Positions 47,690-59,424 of a stretch of DNA of 64,000 nt are shown here, piece by piece. The stretch comes from Aquarana catesbeiana (taxonomy: Eukaryota; Chordata; Amphibia; Anura; Ranidae). The notes under the pieces are model-generated. The model did no database searches, had not been told where the DNA came from, and saw only the letters and a program-made list of their open reading frames with translations. Within the stretch, counting starts at the first letter, position 1, and each line of letters starts with the position of its first letter. Location of the stretch: assembly GCF_042186555.1 (NCBI RefSeq), contig NC_133328.1, positions 615,459,744-615,523,743 on the forward strand, given 5' to 3'. The translations under genes were made by a program, and so were the position numbers.

Positions 47690-48572
47690 ATTTACATTCA
47701 TTGTCTTTTTATTTGGTTTAAAGAAAAGTAAGTTTATGTCATTTAATATGAGACTTTTATGTAACCATAAAACCCTTACGCCCTATATTCCGGCCTGACC
47801 TTCTGCTTAGCCTTTAAGGAATTCTTTAGCTTACTTTATTCTTAAGCGGCAATCCATTTAAACTGATATTTTATTGCTGATATCCAAAAACGAAATTGCA
47901 TTATCACTGAGGCAGAAATTTACGGGGCCAGCGGGTTTTATTGGACCCTCTAACTATGCTGTATAAATGAAATATTGTCATAGTCCTTTATGATTTTTTT
48001 TTTTTTTACTGCTGTGCTAAGTACTTTTGCTTTTCAGATCAATATAGTTATTGGTGTATTCATCCGTGCCATCGTTCATTCCACTGCCTGAAGTGTGGGA
48101 GTATTTAAGTATTTAAAGGGAAACTACGAATAATGTAAGGTCAATAACCTCATCAGTGTAAGTTGGGGCCCATTCACACCAGCGGGCATGTGTAATGCTC
48201 TGTATAATATGTGCCTAATAATAGGGGGTGTGATACATTGTTACAGTGCAACACACTGTTTTGTTTTTTTGTTTTTTTTTAACTTTAAACAACAAAAATG
48301 TACTATATTGCAGCTTACCAATCATTAGATAAGGTGGCTGCATTAGTTTTCTTTTTTTAGGCTTTTTCCCCTTTGTTTGCACCTGCTGTTTTGTCCAGTA
48401 ACCCTTCTCCTGTATTAGAGTGCCCCCCCCCACTCTGGATGAAGGAGCACAGGGGGCACCTTTGGACAGCAGCATTGTCAGTCTCGGAGGAGGGGAGAGA
48501 CTGACCCTCGGAGGGAGGGTGTTAGATGTACTAGTAGATTTAAATACACTAGCAAAGCCAAACTCCAGCTAA
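47690..48572. other. Intron, nothing recognised
   Basis: AT-rich with poly-T tracts. The frame at 48475-48215 has no recognisable domain. Confidence 0.4.
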
Positions 48573-48574
48573 TA

Positions 48575-49074
48575 CAGTGGAACCTTGGATTACGAGCATA
48601 ATCCGTTCCAGGAGAATGCTTGTAATCCATAGCACTTGCATATCAAAGCGAGTTTCCCCATAGAAGTCAATGGAAACGAAGATAATTCCTTCCGCATTGA
48701 CTTCTATTGCATGCAATACCGCATGTGGCCAGAGGTGGGGGGGGGCGCCGGAGAGCCTCGGAAATACTCAGGGACAGCTTGGCTGAACTTGGAAAGGCTC
48801 GGAAACACTCGGGAACTGAGTATTTCCGCGTGTTTCCGCGTATTTCCGAGTGATTCCGAGTATTTCCAAACAGCTCTGAACGGCTCCGAACCGTTCCGAG
48901 TGTCACCGGCGCCCCCCGCACCTCTGGCCAAATGCGTTACTGCACACCGACTGGCTTGAATCCTGCTCGTTTTGCGAGACAACACTCGCAAACCGAGTCA
49001 GGATTTTTTTTAAAAAGTTGCTCGTCTTTCAAAACGCTCGTTAACCGCGTTACTCATAAACCAAGGTTCCACTG
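48575..49074. mobile_element. Mariner-like miniature element with palindromic core
   Basis: Ends CAGTGGAACCTTGGATTACG and CATAAACCAAGGTTCCACTG are long inverted repeats, flanked by TA on both sides (48573-48574, 49075-49076). The core at 48735-48925 is a second inverted structure full of CGGAAACACTCGG/CCGAGTGATTCCG words. No transposase. Confidence 0.9.
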
Positions 49075-49076
49075 TA

Positions 49077-49858
49077 CTTTATAATCAGTTACAGAAAACA
49101 GTTTTTCCATTTCGGGATAAAGGTTTTACTTGAATAAATAAAAGCTGATCATTGTAAGCCACCCTGCCAGTGTTAATGTATGCAAAAATCCACAAACCAG
49201 TCCATCACACTACTAGTCCCAGTTTTCAGTGTCCAATGACCAATGCACTAGCAAGATATTGATATATGGCTCAGGGCCACCAGCAGATCCTGCAGCTACC
49301 AGAAGAGATCCAGGGAGATCGAATGCAGCTCAAGATACAAGGAACATCGGCACGAGATCCTCATTGGCGATGTAATCTGAGTGACTGCTAGAAGGAAGGA
49401 GCAGGAAAACCAAGACTGTTGGTTCATTGCTGGTAGGGAGGAGCACAGCTCCCGGTTCACTGCTGGGAGGGGGGAGATGAGCTGCTGAGTCATGGCTGAA
49501 AAAAGGGAGCAGTGAGAGCACCGAATCACTGCTGGGAGTTGGGAGCAGGGTGAGCTAACCTGCTAAGTCACTGCTGGGGGAAGCTGCTTAGTTACTGCAA
49601 GGAATGGGAACAGGGAGAGACAATCTGCTAAATAACTGCTGGCAGGGGGATTCTGCTCAGTTCCTGCTGAGTGGGGGAGCAGAGCTGCTGAGAGAACAAC
49701 TTAAAAGACATTAGCGCTTCTGCTGTGATCTCTGTGGATAAATTACTCCATAGTGCTTGTAGCTACAAAGGTCAGCAAGGGTTTATATTAAAGCTATTCT
49801 ACCGCTTATTAAGAATATGGAAATACTTGAACACCTATAATCTGGGCAAAAATTCACT
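49077..49858. other. Intron with a weak tandem repeat
   Basis: 49380-49700 repeats GAGCTGCTGAGTCACTGCTG-like words at irregular spacing, a very degenerate tandem repeat. The rest was not recognised. Confidence 0.5.
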
Positions 49859-50312
49859 TTAAAGAGGTTGTAATGTCAGAAAGTTTTTTAACTTAATGCA
49901 TTCTATGCATTAAGCTAAAAAGCCTTCTGTGCGCAGCAGCCCCCCTCGGCCCCGCTAATACTTCCCTGAGCCCTATCTCTGTCCAGCGATGTCCACGAGT
50001 GTCTCGGCCGTCCGGAACTCTCCCTCCTGATTGGCTGAGACACAGCAGCAGCGATATTGGCTCCTGCTGCTGTCCATCAAAGTCAGTTAGTCGATCAGGA
50101 AAGAGAGGGGGCGGGTCGAACCACAGCTCTGTGTCTGAAAGCTGCTTGTTATGGGGGCACTTAACAGGAGGGAGAGGCCAGGAGCACAGAAGAGGGACCT
50201 GAGAAGAGGAGGATCTGGGCTGCTCTGTGCAAAACCAACTGCCCAGAGCAGGTAAGTATAACATGTTTGTTATTTTTTATAGAAAAAAAAAACAAGACTT
50301 TACAATCACTTT
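49859..50312 (+). mobile_element. TTAA-ended element with strong splice donor, family C copy 2
   Basis: Starts TTAAAGAGGTTGTAATG and ends TTTACAATCACTTTAA, inverted ends with TTAA at both sides. A small hairpin near the left end, AATGCATTCTATGCATT, is shared with copy 3. Near the right end lies GAGCAG|GTAAGTATAAC (boundary 50251/50252). Antisense to ADCY8. Confidence 0.9.
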
Positions 50313-50461
50313 AAGGAGAACAGTGAGGACCCTGCTGGATTGCACTGGCAAGCATAGCTGCAGTCTGCAACTTTTTATTATACACAGGAAAGACTTACTG
50401 ACAGTCAGTAAAATGAGGCATTGGTGGTCATGTGCCATCCTGCCACTGTAGGTCACAGCTA

Positions 50462-51798
50462 CACTATATTACCAAAAGTATTGGGACGCTTTTACACGTA
50501 CATGAATTTTAATGGCATCCCAGTCTTAGTCCGTAGGGTTCAATATTGAGTTGGCCCTCCCTTTGCAGCTATAACAGATTAAAATCTTTAGGGAAGGCTG
50601 TCCACAAGGTTTAGGAGTGTGTCTATGGGAATTTTTGACCATTTTTCCAGAAGTGCATTTGTGAGGTCAGGTCACTGATGTGGACGAGAAGGCCTGGCTC
50701 GCAGTCTCCGCTCTAATTCATCCCAAAGGTGTTCTATCGGGTTGAGGTCAGGACTCTGTGCAGGCCAGTCAAGTTCCTCCACCCCAAACTCGCTCATCCA
50801 TGTCTTTATGGACCTTTATGGATCTTGCTTTGTGCCTCGGTCCAAATCATTTGGTGGAGGGGGGATTATGGTGTGAGGTTGTTTTTCAGGGGTTGGGCTT
50901 TGGCCCCTTAGTTCCAGTGAAGGGAACTCTTAAGGCGTTAGCATACCAAGACATTTTGGACAATTTCCCTTTCTGTTCCAACATGACTGCACACCAGTGC
51001 ACAAAGCAAGGTCCATAAAGACATGGATGAGCGGTTTGGGGTGGAGGAACTTGACTGGCCTGAGTCCTGACCCCAACCCAATAGAACACCTTTTGGGATG
51101 TATTAAAGTGGAGATTGCGAGCCAGGCCTTCTTGTCCAACATCAGTGCCTGACCTCACAACTGCCCTTCTGGAAGAATGGTCAAACATCCCCATAGACAC
51201 ACTCCTAAACCTTGTGGACGGCCTTCCCAGAAGAGTTGAAGCTGTTATAGCTGCAAAGGGTGGGCCAACTCAATATTGAACCCTACGGACTAATGCCCCG
51301 TACACACGGTCGGATTTTCCGACGGAAAATGTGTGATAGGACCTTGTTGTCGGAAATTCCTACCGTGTGTGGGCTCCATCACACATTTTCCATCGGATTT
51401 TCCGAAACACAAAGTTTGAGAGCAGGATATAAAATTTTCCGACAACAAAATCCGTTGTCGAAAATTCCGATCATGTGTACACAAATCCGATGGACAAAGT
51501 GCCACGCATGCTCAGAATAAATAAAGAGATGAAAGCTATTGGCCACTGCCCTGTTTATAGTCCCGACGTACGTGTTTTACGTCACCGCGTTCAGAATGAT
51601 CGGATTTTCCGACAACTTTGTGTGACCGTGTGTATGCAAGACAAGTTTGAGCCAACATCCGTCGGAAAAAATCCTAGGATTTTGTTGTCGGAATGTCCGA
51701 ACAAAGTCCGACCGTGTGTACGGGGCATTAGACTGGGATACCATTAAAGTTCATGTGTGTGTAAGGGCAGGCGTCCCAATACTTTTGGTAATATAGAG
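50462..51798 (+). mobile_element. Fold-back Tc1-type transposon
   Basis: Ends CACTATATTACCAAAAGTAT and TACTTTTGGTAATATAG, with TA at each flank (50460-50461, 51799-51800). The plus strand carries the C-terminal half of a Tc1 transposase (VKGTLKALAYQDILDNF, SNIPIDTLLNLVDGLPRRVE) with frame breaks. The left arm, about 50520-50825, is the inverted copy of about 51000-51290. The N-terminal half of the gene is absent. A TAATGCCC-family element is inserted at 51291-51730. Confidence 0.92.
51291..51730. mobile_element. TAATGCCC-family element copy 2, nested in Tc1
   Basis: Ends TAATGCCCCGTACACACGG and CCGTGTGTACGGGGCATTA are perfect inverted repeats. It splits the Tc1 terminal text CCCTACGGAC | GACTGGGATACC, and GAC occurs on both sides, so the duplication may be 3 bp. 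The interior is rich in GGATTTTCCGACAA words. Confidence 0.93.
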
Positions 51799-51800
51799 TA

Positions 51801-52663
51801 TGTTAGCTATTCAGAAATCCTATTGAATGAAGCAAAAAAAAAAAAAAGGAGGGCATTTACATAGCAGTAACCCAGCAATGCGTTCCTCTGGAAGACCTGA
51901 CAGTATCACTAGTGATAGATCGGTTCCCTTTGTCTGCGCAGTAACCCCTGTGATTAAGCCACTGTGCCCAGCAGTCTATAACCTTATCCCAAAGCAATAT
52001 ACATGGATTTATTTTCTTGGAAAGAACTCGAGCAAAATCAAATTTAGAAAAGCATTTGGAGTCTAACCTAATATTACCCCCTTATATCTGTCAAGTCAGA
52101 GGCTCATTCAATTTACAATGTGATGCAGCAATGTTTTAAAGTAGTAATAATGTACACGATGAAAGAAGAGTAGCAGGAATGGGAAACCGGATTATAAAGA
52201 AGAGGGCAAAGGATGAATGATTTAGACACGTGGCTTGAATATTGACTGTAGGCCTTTTAGAGGAACACATACTACTTATATACCGTGTGTCTGATTATCA
52301 GAAGGACCAGAAAACGTTGGGCGTAGAGATGAGGGCTGCAGCAATCACAGACTTGTCTGGGTCCCTGTACCTGGTGGGGATGAGCCTCTACCTCCTTCCA
52401 TTCCGGCACTTATTTTTAAAGGGTCAGTCCACTGAAGGTTGATGCCTCACCTGCCATCCTGCCAGAACTTACCATGGAGGACACACCATGGAGGTGAAAC
52501 CTCACCTGCTCTCATGATTTGCTCCCTCACCAGCTGGATAAGCGTCATGTCGCTCTCTTGCTGGTGACTGAGGCCCAATAATACCAAAGCATTACAAAGG
52601 CTCGTAGCTCCAAAACATTCAACACCCAAAATCTCATGTTCAAAGCGCCACTTGACGCTCCAA
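51801..52663. other. Intron, nothing recognised
   Basis: A poly-A tract follows the Tc1 (51833-51847). No exon or repeat with clear ends. Confidence 0.4.
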
Positions 52664-53949
52664 GGGCTTATTCACACTTATTTTGCTCTCTGAAGAGCAG
52701 AGGGTGAGGAGGCATTGTATTGTCTTCTTACAGTACCTCCTGCTTTATTAAACCCTGCACTGGCGCGTCGCAACTGTGGTTGTATGTGTTGCAGGATGCT
52801 TGCAGAGTGGCCCTGTTCACTTGAATGGGTCGCGCTCAGCTGGTGCTATGCCCACCAAAAGTGTTAAAATTTCTTCAGTGGGTGTAAAGCAAAGCATCTC
52901 CACCATGGCATGTGTACACCCACTGCTGCTGTCCCTGCAACTAAAGGGAAGCGGTTGGGGGGTTGTGAAAACGCAGCTCAACTGCATGGTTTTTAGACAT
53001 GTTCACAGCCAAAAAATTTGTTCATTTTCGTTTTCGTTTCATTAGTTTAATATTTTTTTTTGTTTTTCGGGTCATTCATTATGATCGCGATTCGTAAATT
53101 CGTTCATTCGTAAATTCGTAAATGCGTTCATTCGTACATTCGTAAATTCGAACATTCGTACATTTTTACATTTGTACATTTGTACATTCGTAAATTCGTA
53201 CATTCGTAAATTCGTAAAATCGTACATTTGTAAATTAGAAAATTCGGAAATGTGTAAATTCGAAGTTTGAAAATCCAAAAACCCGAAAATTCACAAATCT
53301 GAAATAGTAACTATTAAATTATAGGTATTGTAATTTCCTTTCAAATTTGACTGTCAGTGAACGTAACAAATACGAATTTATCCGAAGTTACGAATTATCC
53401 AAAACGAATGGAACGGAACAAATTAATAATAAATAATAATAATAAAACGTTGTTATTATTATTATTGTTATTTATTATTATCAATTCATTACGTTCCATT
53501 CCGTTTTTTCGGATCATTCATAACTTCGGATAAATTTGTATGTGTTACGTTCACTAACAGCCAAATTTGAAAGGAAATTACAATACCTATAATTTAAAAG
53601 TTACTAATAATTACTAGTAGTTAAGTTATTATTAGTTAACTATTATTTCAGATTTCCGAATTTTTGAATTTACAAATTTACGAATTCACTAATTTACTAA
53701 TGTACGAATGTACGAATGAACGAATGTACATTCGTAAATTGCGAATGTACGAATGCACGAATTTACGAATGTCCAATTTTATCGAATTTACGAATATTCG
53801 GAAAAAATTCGTTAAACGGGTTTTCGTTAATTCGGATATTCCCGAATTAACGAATTTGTCGCAATTTGTTAAAAAACGAATTCGGAACGAAACGAATTGC
53901 ACATGCCTAATGGTTTTACCATATCTCAATCACTGGTGCGAATAAGCCC
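52664..53949. mobile_element. Inverted-repeat element hosting the large palindrome
   Basis: Ends GGGCTTATTCACACTTATTT and GGTGCGAATAAGCCC are inverted repeats. The host sequence is split at ATGGTTTT by the element at 52994-53909. Confidence 0.75.
52994..53909. mobile_element. 0.9-kb near-palindromic element, 8-bp duplication
   Basis: Ends TAGACATGTTCACAG and ATTGCACATGCCTA, flanked by identical ATGGTTTT (52986-52993, 53910-53917). Almost the whole length is self-complementary about a centre near 53448 (AAAACGTTGTTA). Inner arms read AATGGAACGGAACAAATTAA against TTCATTACGTTCCATTCCG. Outer arms are short tandem ACGAATGT/ATTCGTAA words. hAT-like by duplication length. Confidence 0.9.
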
Positions 53950-54440
53950 AAAAGCTACAGGAGCGACCTTTAAGGCAAAATTGGACGTTTCTGTCCCCAT
54001 AAACAGACTTGAACAACTGAAAATGCACAAACTAAAGTACAACTGAAGCAAAGCTTTTTCCTTTCAGTTTTGGATAGAGTGGAGCGGGATTAGAACACCT
54101 CTCAGTTTTTATTGCTTCCTGTGTCCCCGTTACGGAGATTCACCCTGTCTATTTCTCCTGTGTACCATTATCATTGAAAGTGCAGTTAAAAGAAAATACC
54201 AAATTTTATGTTGTCCCCAGAAAAGGAATAGAGGGAAAATCTTCCAATAGAGACACTAGTTCTGGTAACCTGGGGGTCCTCAAGGAATTCCCTTAATTTG
54301 CAGGGCCGCCATTGAGTGACAGAGTAGGGTACAAAGATCTGACACTTTCATATAACCCTGCTTAGGTAGTTCAATTAATTCTTCTTCACAAATAGTTAAA
54401 AAAACATTTATAGGAAATAAATAGTGTTTTTTTTTTTTTT
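53950..54440. other. Intron with dispersed repeat fragment
   Basis: 54066-54250 (GGATAGAGTGGAGCGGG, GGAGATTCACCCTGTCTATT) is a diverged relative of 1365-1510 and of the array at 38-43 kb. Confidence 0.55.
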
Positions 54441-54677
54441 TTTACATATTTTCATTATTAACGACTATTATTAAGTCTAGGTTCACATCTATGCACGCTG
54501 TGCTTGATGCATTTTTTCGGCACATTTTGCGGTTTGTTTTGCGTTTTAAAACTTGTGTTTTTGATGCCTTTTTGCATGCAGTTTTCATGCATTTTGCAGT
54601 TTTTTTTCTCTTTAAAAACACTGTATATACTGTAGCTGGTTGCTAAAAAGCAGGCCGGGAAGCCAGCCACCGTGTCC
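54441..54677. mobile_element. Fragment of an inverted-repeat element
   Basis: Contains TTAAGTCTAGGTTCACATCT and ends GGAAGCCAGCCACCGTGTCC. Similar words appear in the element at 39775-40832 (GTGAACCTAGTCTTA; GGACACGGTGGCTGGCTTCC). It is cut by the next element. Confidence 0.65.
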
Positions 54678-55172
54678 TTGAAGGGGATGTAAACCCTCAC
54701 GGGTTTTCACCTTAATGCATTCTATGCATTAAGGTGAAAAATCTTTTGTGCTGCAGCACCCCCCCAGACCCCCCCTTTTTCTTACCTGAGCCCGATCGGT
54801 CCTGCGACGGGGACGAGCACAGCAGCTCCAGCCACTGTTTCAGGTCCCTATTGGATAGATTGATAGCAGCAGAAGCCATTGGCTCCTGCTGCTGTCAATC
54901 AAATGCAAAGACACGGGAGCCAGGGGGTGGGGCTGAGTCCTGCTGTCTGTGTCAATAGACGCAGGAGCAGAACTCGGGAGCACGCCCGCACGAGTGCCCC
55001 CATGGAAAGCGGCTCTCCATGGGGGCACTCGAGAAGAGGAGGAGCCAGGAGTGCCATAGGGGGACCCCAGAAAAGGAGGATCGGGGCCGCTCTGTGCAAA
55101 ACCCTTGCACAGAGGAGGTAAGTATAACATGTTTGTTATTTTTTTAAAAACTAAGCTTTACAATCACTTTAA
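54678..55172 (+). mobile_element. TTAA-ended element with strong splice donor, family C copy 3
   Basis: Starts TTGAAGGGGATGTAAACCC and ends TTTACAATCACTTTAA. It carries the AATGCATTCTATGCATT hairpin at 54714-54730 and a donor-like GAGGAG|GTAAGTATAAC (boundary 55117/55118). Antisense to ADCY8. Confidence 0.87.
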
Positions 55173-55493
55173 CAACCGCCTGAAACCTGGACACATGATT
55201 CAAAACCTGGACTGTCCGGAGGAATTCCAGACAGGTGGCAATCCTACACAGTACTCTGGGAATCATTTCTCATGTATTACTTGCCATTCTTACATTGTCT
55301 CCCCTGCCCATGGCTCACATTTAAAACAGTTACCTTCCAGGTGCTTGTGCTGAGATCATGCTTGCTTACTTTCTGTCCGGTCCCACCCTGACCATGCCCA
55401 TGGAACCTGGGACACAGCATCATCGGCGCAGAGGACAGAGATGCCCCAGCAAATGCACAACTGTTAGCATGAAATGATTATTTATAATACAAA
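55173..55493. other. Intron, nothing recognised
   Basis: No repeats or exon-like sequence noticed. Confidence 0.4.
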
Positions 55494-56733
55494 TGTAGCG
55501 ATGTGGACTACTTGTAATATTATGTGCGTTCCCCATCATTACTCACCTATAGGATATCCCTTCAATGCTGGGTGCCAATGACTGTCATCATATTTGTGAG
55601 CTCAGTCCTAAGGATTGTGGGACTAGTAGTCTTTCTGACCAGCGATTCCATTGCATAACCATACACTGGGATTGCACATCCCAGAAATCCTTGCCACCAT
55701 CCAGGGGACTTCTGGGAGAGACTATAAAAGAGACCGACTCTCTCACCTTCCTGGGCTTGGCGTTGTGCGCATCTCTCCATGACGGGGAGAGAGAGGTTGC
55801 GGCCTACCCCCTGGTGTTCAAGTTATTTCAGCCTGGCCTTGGGCCTAACACTGCTTGTTGTTTGTCAGACATCTACACGGCACCAACTCAGCAGTTTGAC
55901 ACCACATTCGTCCACACGCTGTACCTGTGGGTCATCGTTGGCGGCTTCATTGATGTATGTCTCATCCCGGGTCGCTGTCTGTCCAGTCATTGATTGATTG
56001 ATGGTATTGATTCTTTTGGAATCTTTCCCTGGTTACTTTATTGGAACACTGTGTACAGACACCTTTACCTTGGGAACACTTTACTGCACATCTATTTGAA
56101 CACTGTACATAGACCCCTTTACCTACAATCATTTCAAGGAGTACCATTAGCCTGTTTAAGCCAGCCAGTCTGTTAATACATTACTGTGCCTTAATGGATA
56201 TAATCCAATGAGCTCCAACTGCCGGTGAAGACTATCAGGCCTGCACCTCGGACATTGCTGTTTTTACTATTTAAAGGGCCCTACACTATCCTTATTCTAT
56301 CTGATCTCTGATTAGGATCTAAAGGCCGGCCTGGGGTTCCCCTTTAGAGTGTAACTACCTGCATTAAACATTTAACCTTTATTGTCCTACAGGTCTTGCT
56401 ACAGGTGGTATCCCATTGTACATAAATGTGTATTGTACTCTTATACTGTTAAACTGTTCTTAAGCTGTCTTTTGGGGAATTCCTCTACCGAGTCTGGGCA
56501 GTTATTCAGAACTCGGTGGATCTATTGCCCTCTTTTGTATATTATCACTAACTTGCTTACTCCAGTAAAAGCTGAGATAATATAAACATTTTGACTTGTG
56601 TGAGATGTCATTTAAAGGTGCTTGTGGAAAGATATCTGAACCCAGAGTGTCAGGTAGGCTGGAAGGTTCACAGGCTCATGGTGATGCAGATGAGCAGGTA
56701 AATCCAAGCAGTCCCCAAGGGGGCCGTGCTACA
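55494..56733 (+). mobile_element. Solo LTR with 4-bp target duplication
   Basis: Starts TGTAGCGATGTGGACTAC and ends GGCCGTGCTACA, with TGTAGC/GCTACA tips. Identical CAAA lies on both sides (55490-55493, 56734-56737). A TATA box, ACTATAAAAG, lies at about 55718-55727. No internal retroelement sequence borders it. The 142-residue frame at 55565 has no family signature and is treated as chance within the LTR. 1.24 kb is long for an LTR but within known range. Confidence 0.8.
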
Positions 56734-56737
56734 CAAA

Positions 56738-57138
56738 TATTGTATAAAAACAGGAATCGTTATAATTTTTCTTTAAAGGGATGTTGTAGGAACAGTTTTT
56801 TTTTCTTCACACAGCAAAGGCTTCCATCTATTGCTGGAGAATGCCAATGCCAAAGCCTGCAAGGGATGCCAATTTCAGGGTACTGCACAACTGTTCAACA
56901 TCACACAGTCACATGCCAGCCCTGGAACTAGCACTGATTATGAAAGATGGGCAATAAAAGCTTTTAGTGCTGGATGGAAGCCTCAGCTGTGACAACTGTA
57001 GCAGCCAACCTTACAGGCTTGGTATTTAGAGCAATATAGGGGCTGCCTTTGCTGACCTACTTCAGAAAAAGATAGTTCCCTTAACTGTTATGATGATCTA
57101 TGGTCAGATTTATTTTGTTGAATACAATTTATTTCATT
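56738..57138. other. Intron, nothing recognised
   Basis: No repeats or exon-like sequence noticed. Confidence 0.4.
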
Positions 57139-58100
57139 ACCATATATACTCGAGTATAAGTCGTTCCGAGTATAAGTCGAGGCCCTAATTTACCACAAAA
57201 AAATGGGAAAAACTTAGTGACCCGAGTATAAGACGAGGGTGAGAAATGCACAGCTACTGTAAGTGGAAAAGAGGGTCAACAATGCCCATTTGCAGCCTCA
57301 CTGTGCCCATTTGCAGCCATAGGTCCCTCGAACTTCAAACTCGGTAGTTAAGGGTTCCTAGATGCCCCCTAGCTGCAGCAAAAATTGGGGGTCTCTGAAC
57401 CCAAAGGGTCCCGAAATGACATTGCTGCAGATAGACACAGTTGACCAACTTTGCGCCCCATATCTTGGGGCCACTTAGTGTTAGGAACCTCAAATTTGGT
57501 GTGCAAACCCAGTGGAAGTAGCGCCATAAAATATCCAAAGCTGGGGTTTCTAGCACTAAGTGTCCCCGAGATACAGGGCCCCAAAAATCCGTTTAGAAAA
57601 TGTCAAGCACTTTTCTGCAGCATAGAATGACATTTTCTGAACCAATTTTGGGGCCCCGTATCTCAGGGCCACTTAGTTCTAGGAACCCCAGCTTTGGATA
57701 TGTTGTGGTACCAGTTCCATTGAGTTTGCACACCAAATGTGAGGTTCCTAGCACCAAGTAGCCCTGAGATACGGGGCCCCAAAGTCAGTTCAGAAAATGT
57801 CAAGCACTTTTCTGCAGCATAGAATGACATTTTCTGAACCGATTTTGGGGCCCCGTATCTTGGGGCCACTTAGTGCTAGGAACCCCAGCTTTGGATATGT
57901 TGTGGTACCAGTTCCACTGGTTTTTCACACCAAATTTGGGGTTCCTAGCACAAAGTGGCCCTGAGATACGGGGCCCCAAAATCGGTTCAGAAAATGAAAT
58001 TTTTTGCTGCAGAAAAGTGCTTGACTCGAGTATAAGTCGAGGGGGCCACTTTCAGCACAAAAAAATGTATGTACTCGACCTATACTCGAGTATATACGGT
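57139..58100. mobile_element. Inverted-repeat element with tandem palindromic modules
   Basis: Ends ACCATATATACTCGAGTATA and TATACTCGAGTATATACGGT are inverted repeats, with further CGAGTATAAGTCGAGG words inside both ends. 57455-57985 holds three modules of about 190 bp. Each has a left arm GGGGCCCCGTATCTCAGGG and the inverted arm CCTGAGATACGGGGCCCC around an AGGAACCCCAGCTTTGG core. Non-coding. Confidence 0.88.
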
Positions 58101-58259
58101 ACATTGTTTCTTCAGGCAATTTGGAGTACATGCCCTTTCAGATCTTTTTTAGGCTTGTGCTCTTTTGTTTTAGCCAATGGAAAGTTATTTACTAGGTGTC
58201 AGGGACGTGCGGGTGAGGTCAGTGGCTGGTGAGGCACTGGCTAGTATCAGAGCCAGATA

Positions 58260-58738
58260 CACACAGGTTACATACCCTGCGATTGTTAGAGTGGGAGCAA
58301 TAATTCTAGCACTGGACCTCGTCTGTAACTCTAAACATGTAATGTGTAAAAAATTTGTAAAGCGTCGCGTATGGAGATTTTTAAGTACTGAGGTTTGGCG
58401 CCATTCCACGAGTGTGCGCAGTTTTAAAGTGTAACATGTTAGGTATCTATTTACTTGGTGTAACATCATCTTTCACATTATAAAAAAAAAATCGGGTTAT
58501 CTTTAGTGTTTTTTTTTTTTTTTCATATTAATGAAACAGTTTTTATTTATTTTTTTAATTGCCGCACAAATACCGCGTAACATAAAAAGTTGCAACGACT
58601 ACCATTTTATTCTCTAGGGTGTCTGCTAAAACAATATATATAATGTTTGGGGGTTCTGAGTAATTTTCTAGCAAAAAAAATATGATATTTACATGTAGAC
58701 TAGAAGTGTCAGAATTGGCCTGGGTGGCAAGGGGTTAA
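58260..58738 (-). mobile_element. TTAACC-family fragment, nested
   Basis: The right end GGTGGCAAGGGGTTAA is the family terminus (plus strand). Inward text CTAGGGTGTCTGCTAAAAC and GGGGGTTCTGAGTAATTTTC matches the inverted fragment at 6664-6993. The left boundary with the hAT-like host is approximate. Confidence 0.7.
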
Positions 58739-58991
58739 TTAGAATAAGCAATATACAAATTATTGTAAATTGTTTTTAAGGTAATTTACTATATTTTCAA
58801 AAACTGTACTCAAGCAGGTGGCTTAACAGACAAATTACTGAAGTTTGAAGTTATAACTTCCAACCAGTAATTTCACAGTAAATAGACAAATAATAAATTA
58901 TTATCTTATAACATATAGCATAATGATAATATATGGTTTAGCTTGATTATAACAGTACCTTTTTAACAGCAGCAGATTCTCATTCTCCCTC

Positions 58992-59424
58992 TTAAAGTGG
59001 TGTTCTGGCCGAAATTATACTTTTTAAATAAAAATACCCCTATAATACACAAGCTTAATGTATTCTAGTAAAGTTAGTCTGTAAACTAAGGTCTGTTTTG
59101 TTGGTTTATAGCAGTAGTTTGTTATTTTATAAACTTACAGCAGGCTGTGGCCATCTTAAATGTGGGCATCTGAAGCCAGACTGTATTTCTTCCTGGATCT
59201 CATCCTTACAGTGTCAGAGGAAGTTGCCGCCCCTTCCCAGAAGGCATTGCAAACAGGAAATTATTGCGATGGGCCACGGCCAGGGAGGAGGAAGTGAAAA
59301 ATGAATACAGCAGATATACAGTAGGTGCTGAGAAAAAAAATAAAAAAATATCCAATTCGTTTACAGTGCACAGTTTAGTGAGGGATGCTGAAGAGTTGTA
59401 AAAGTGGGTGGAACTCCACTTTAA
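58992..59424. mobile_element. TTAA-ended short element, family B copy 2 (inverted)
   Basis: Starts TTAAAGTGGTGTTCTGGCCG and ends GGTGGAACTCCACTTTAA. The interior is the reverse complement of 1552-2053. Confidence 0.88.

Noticed and set aside
55565..55993. 142-residue plus-strand frame considered as an ADCY8 or other exon
   Set aside because: On the wrong strand for ADCY8, no recognisable domain, and lies wholly within the solo LTR.
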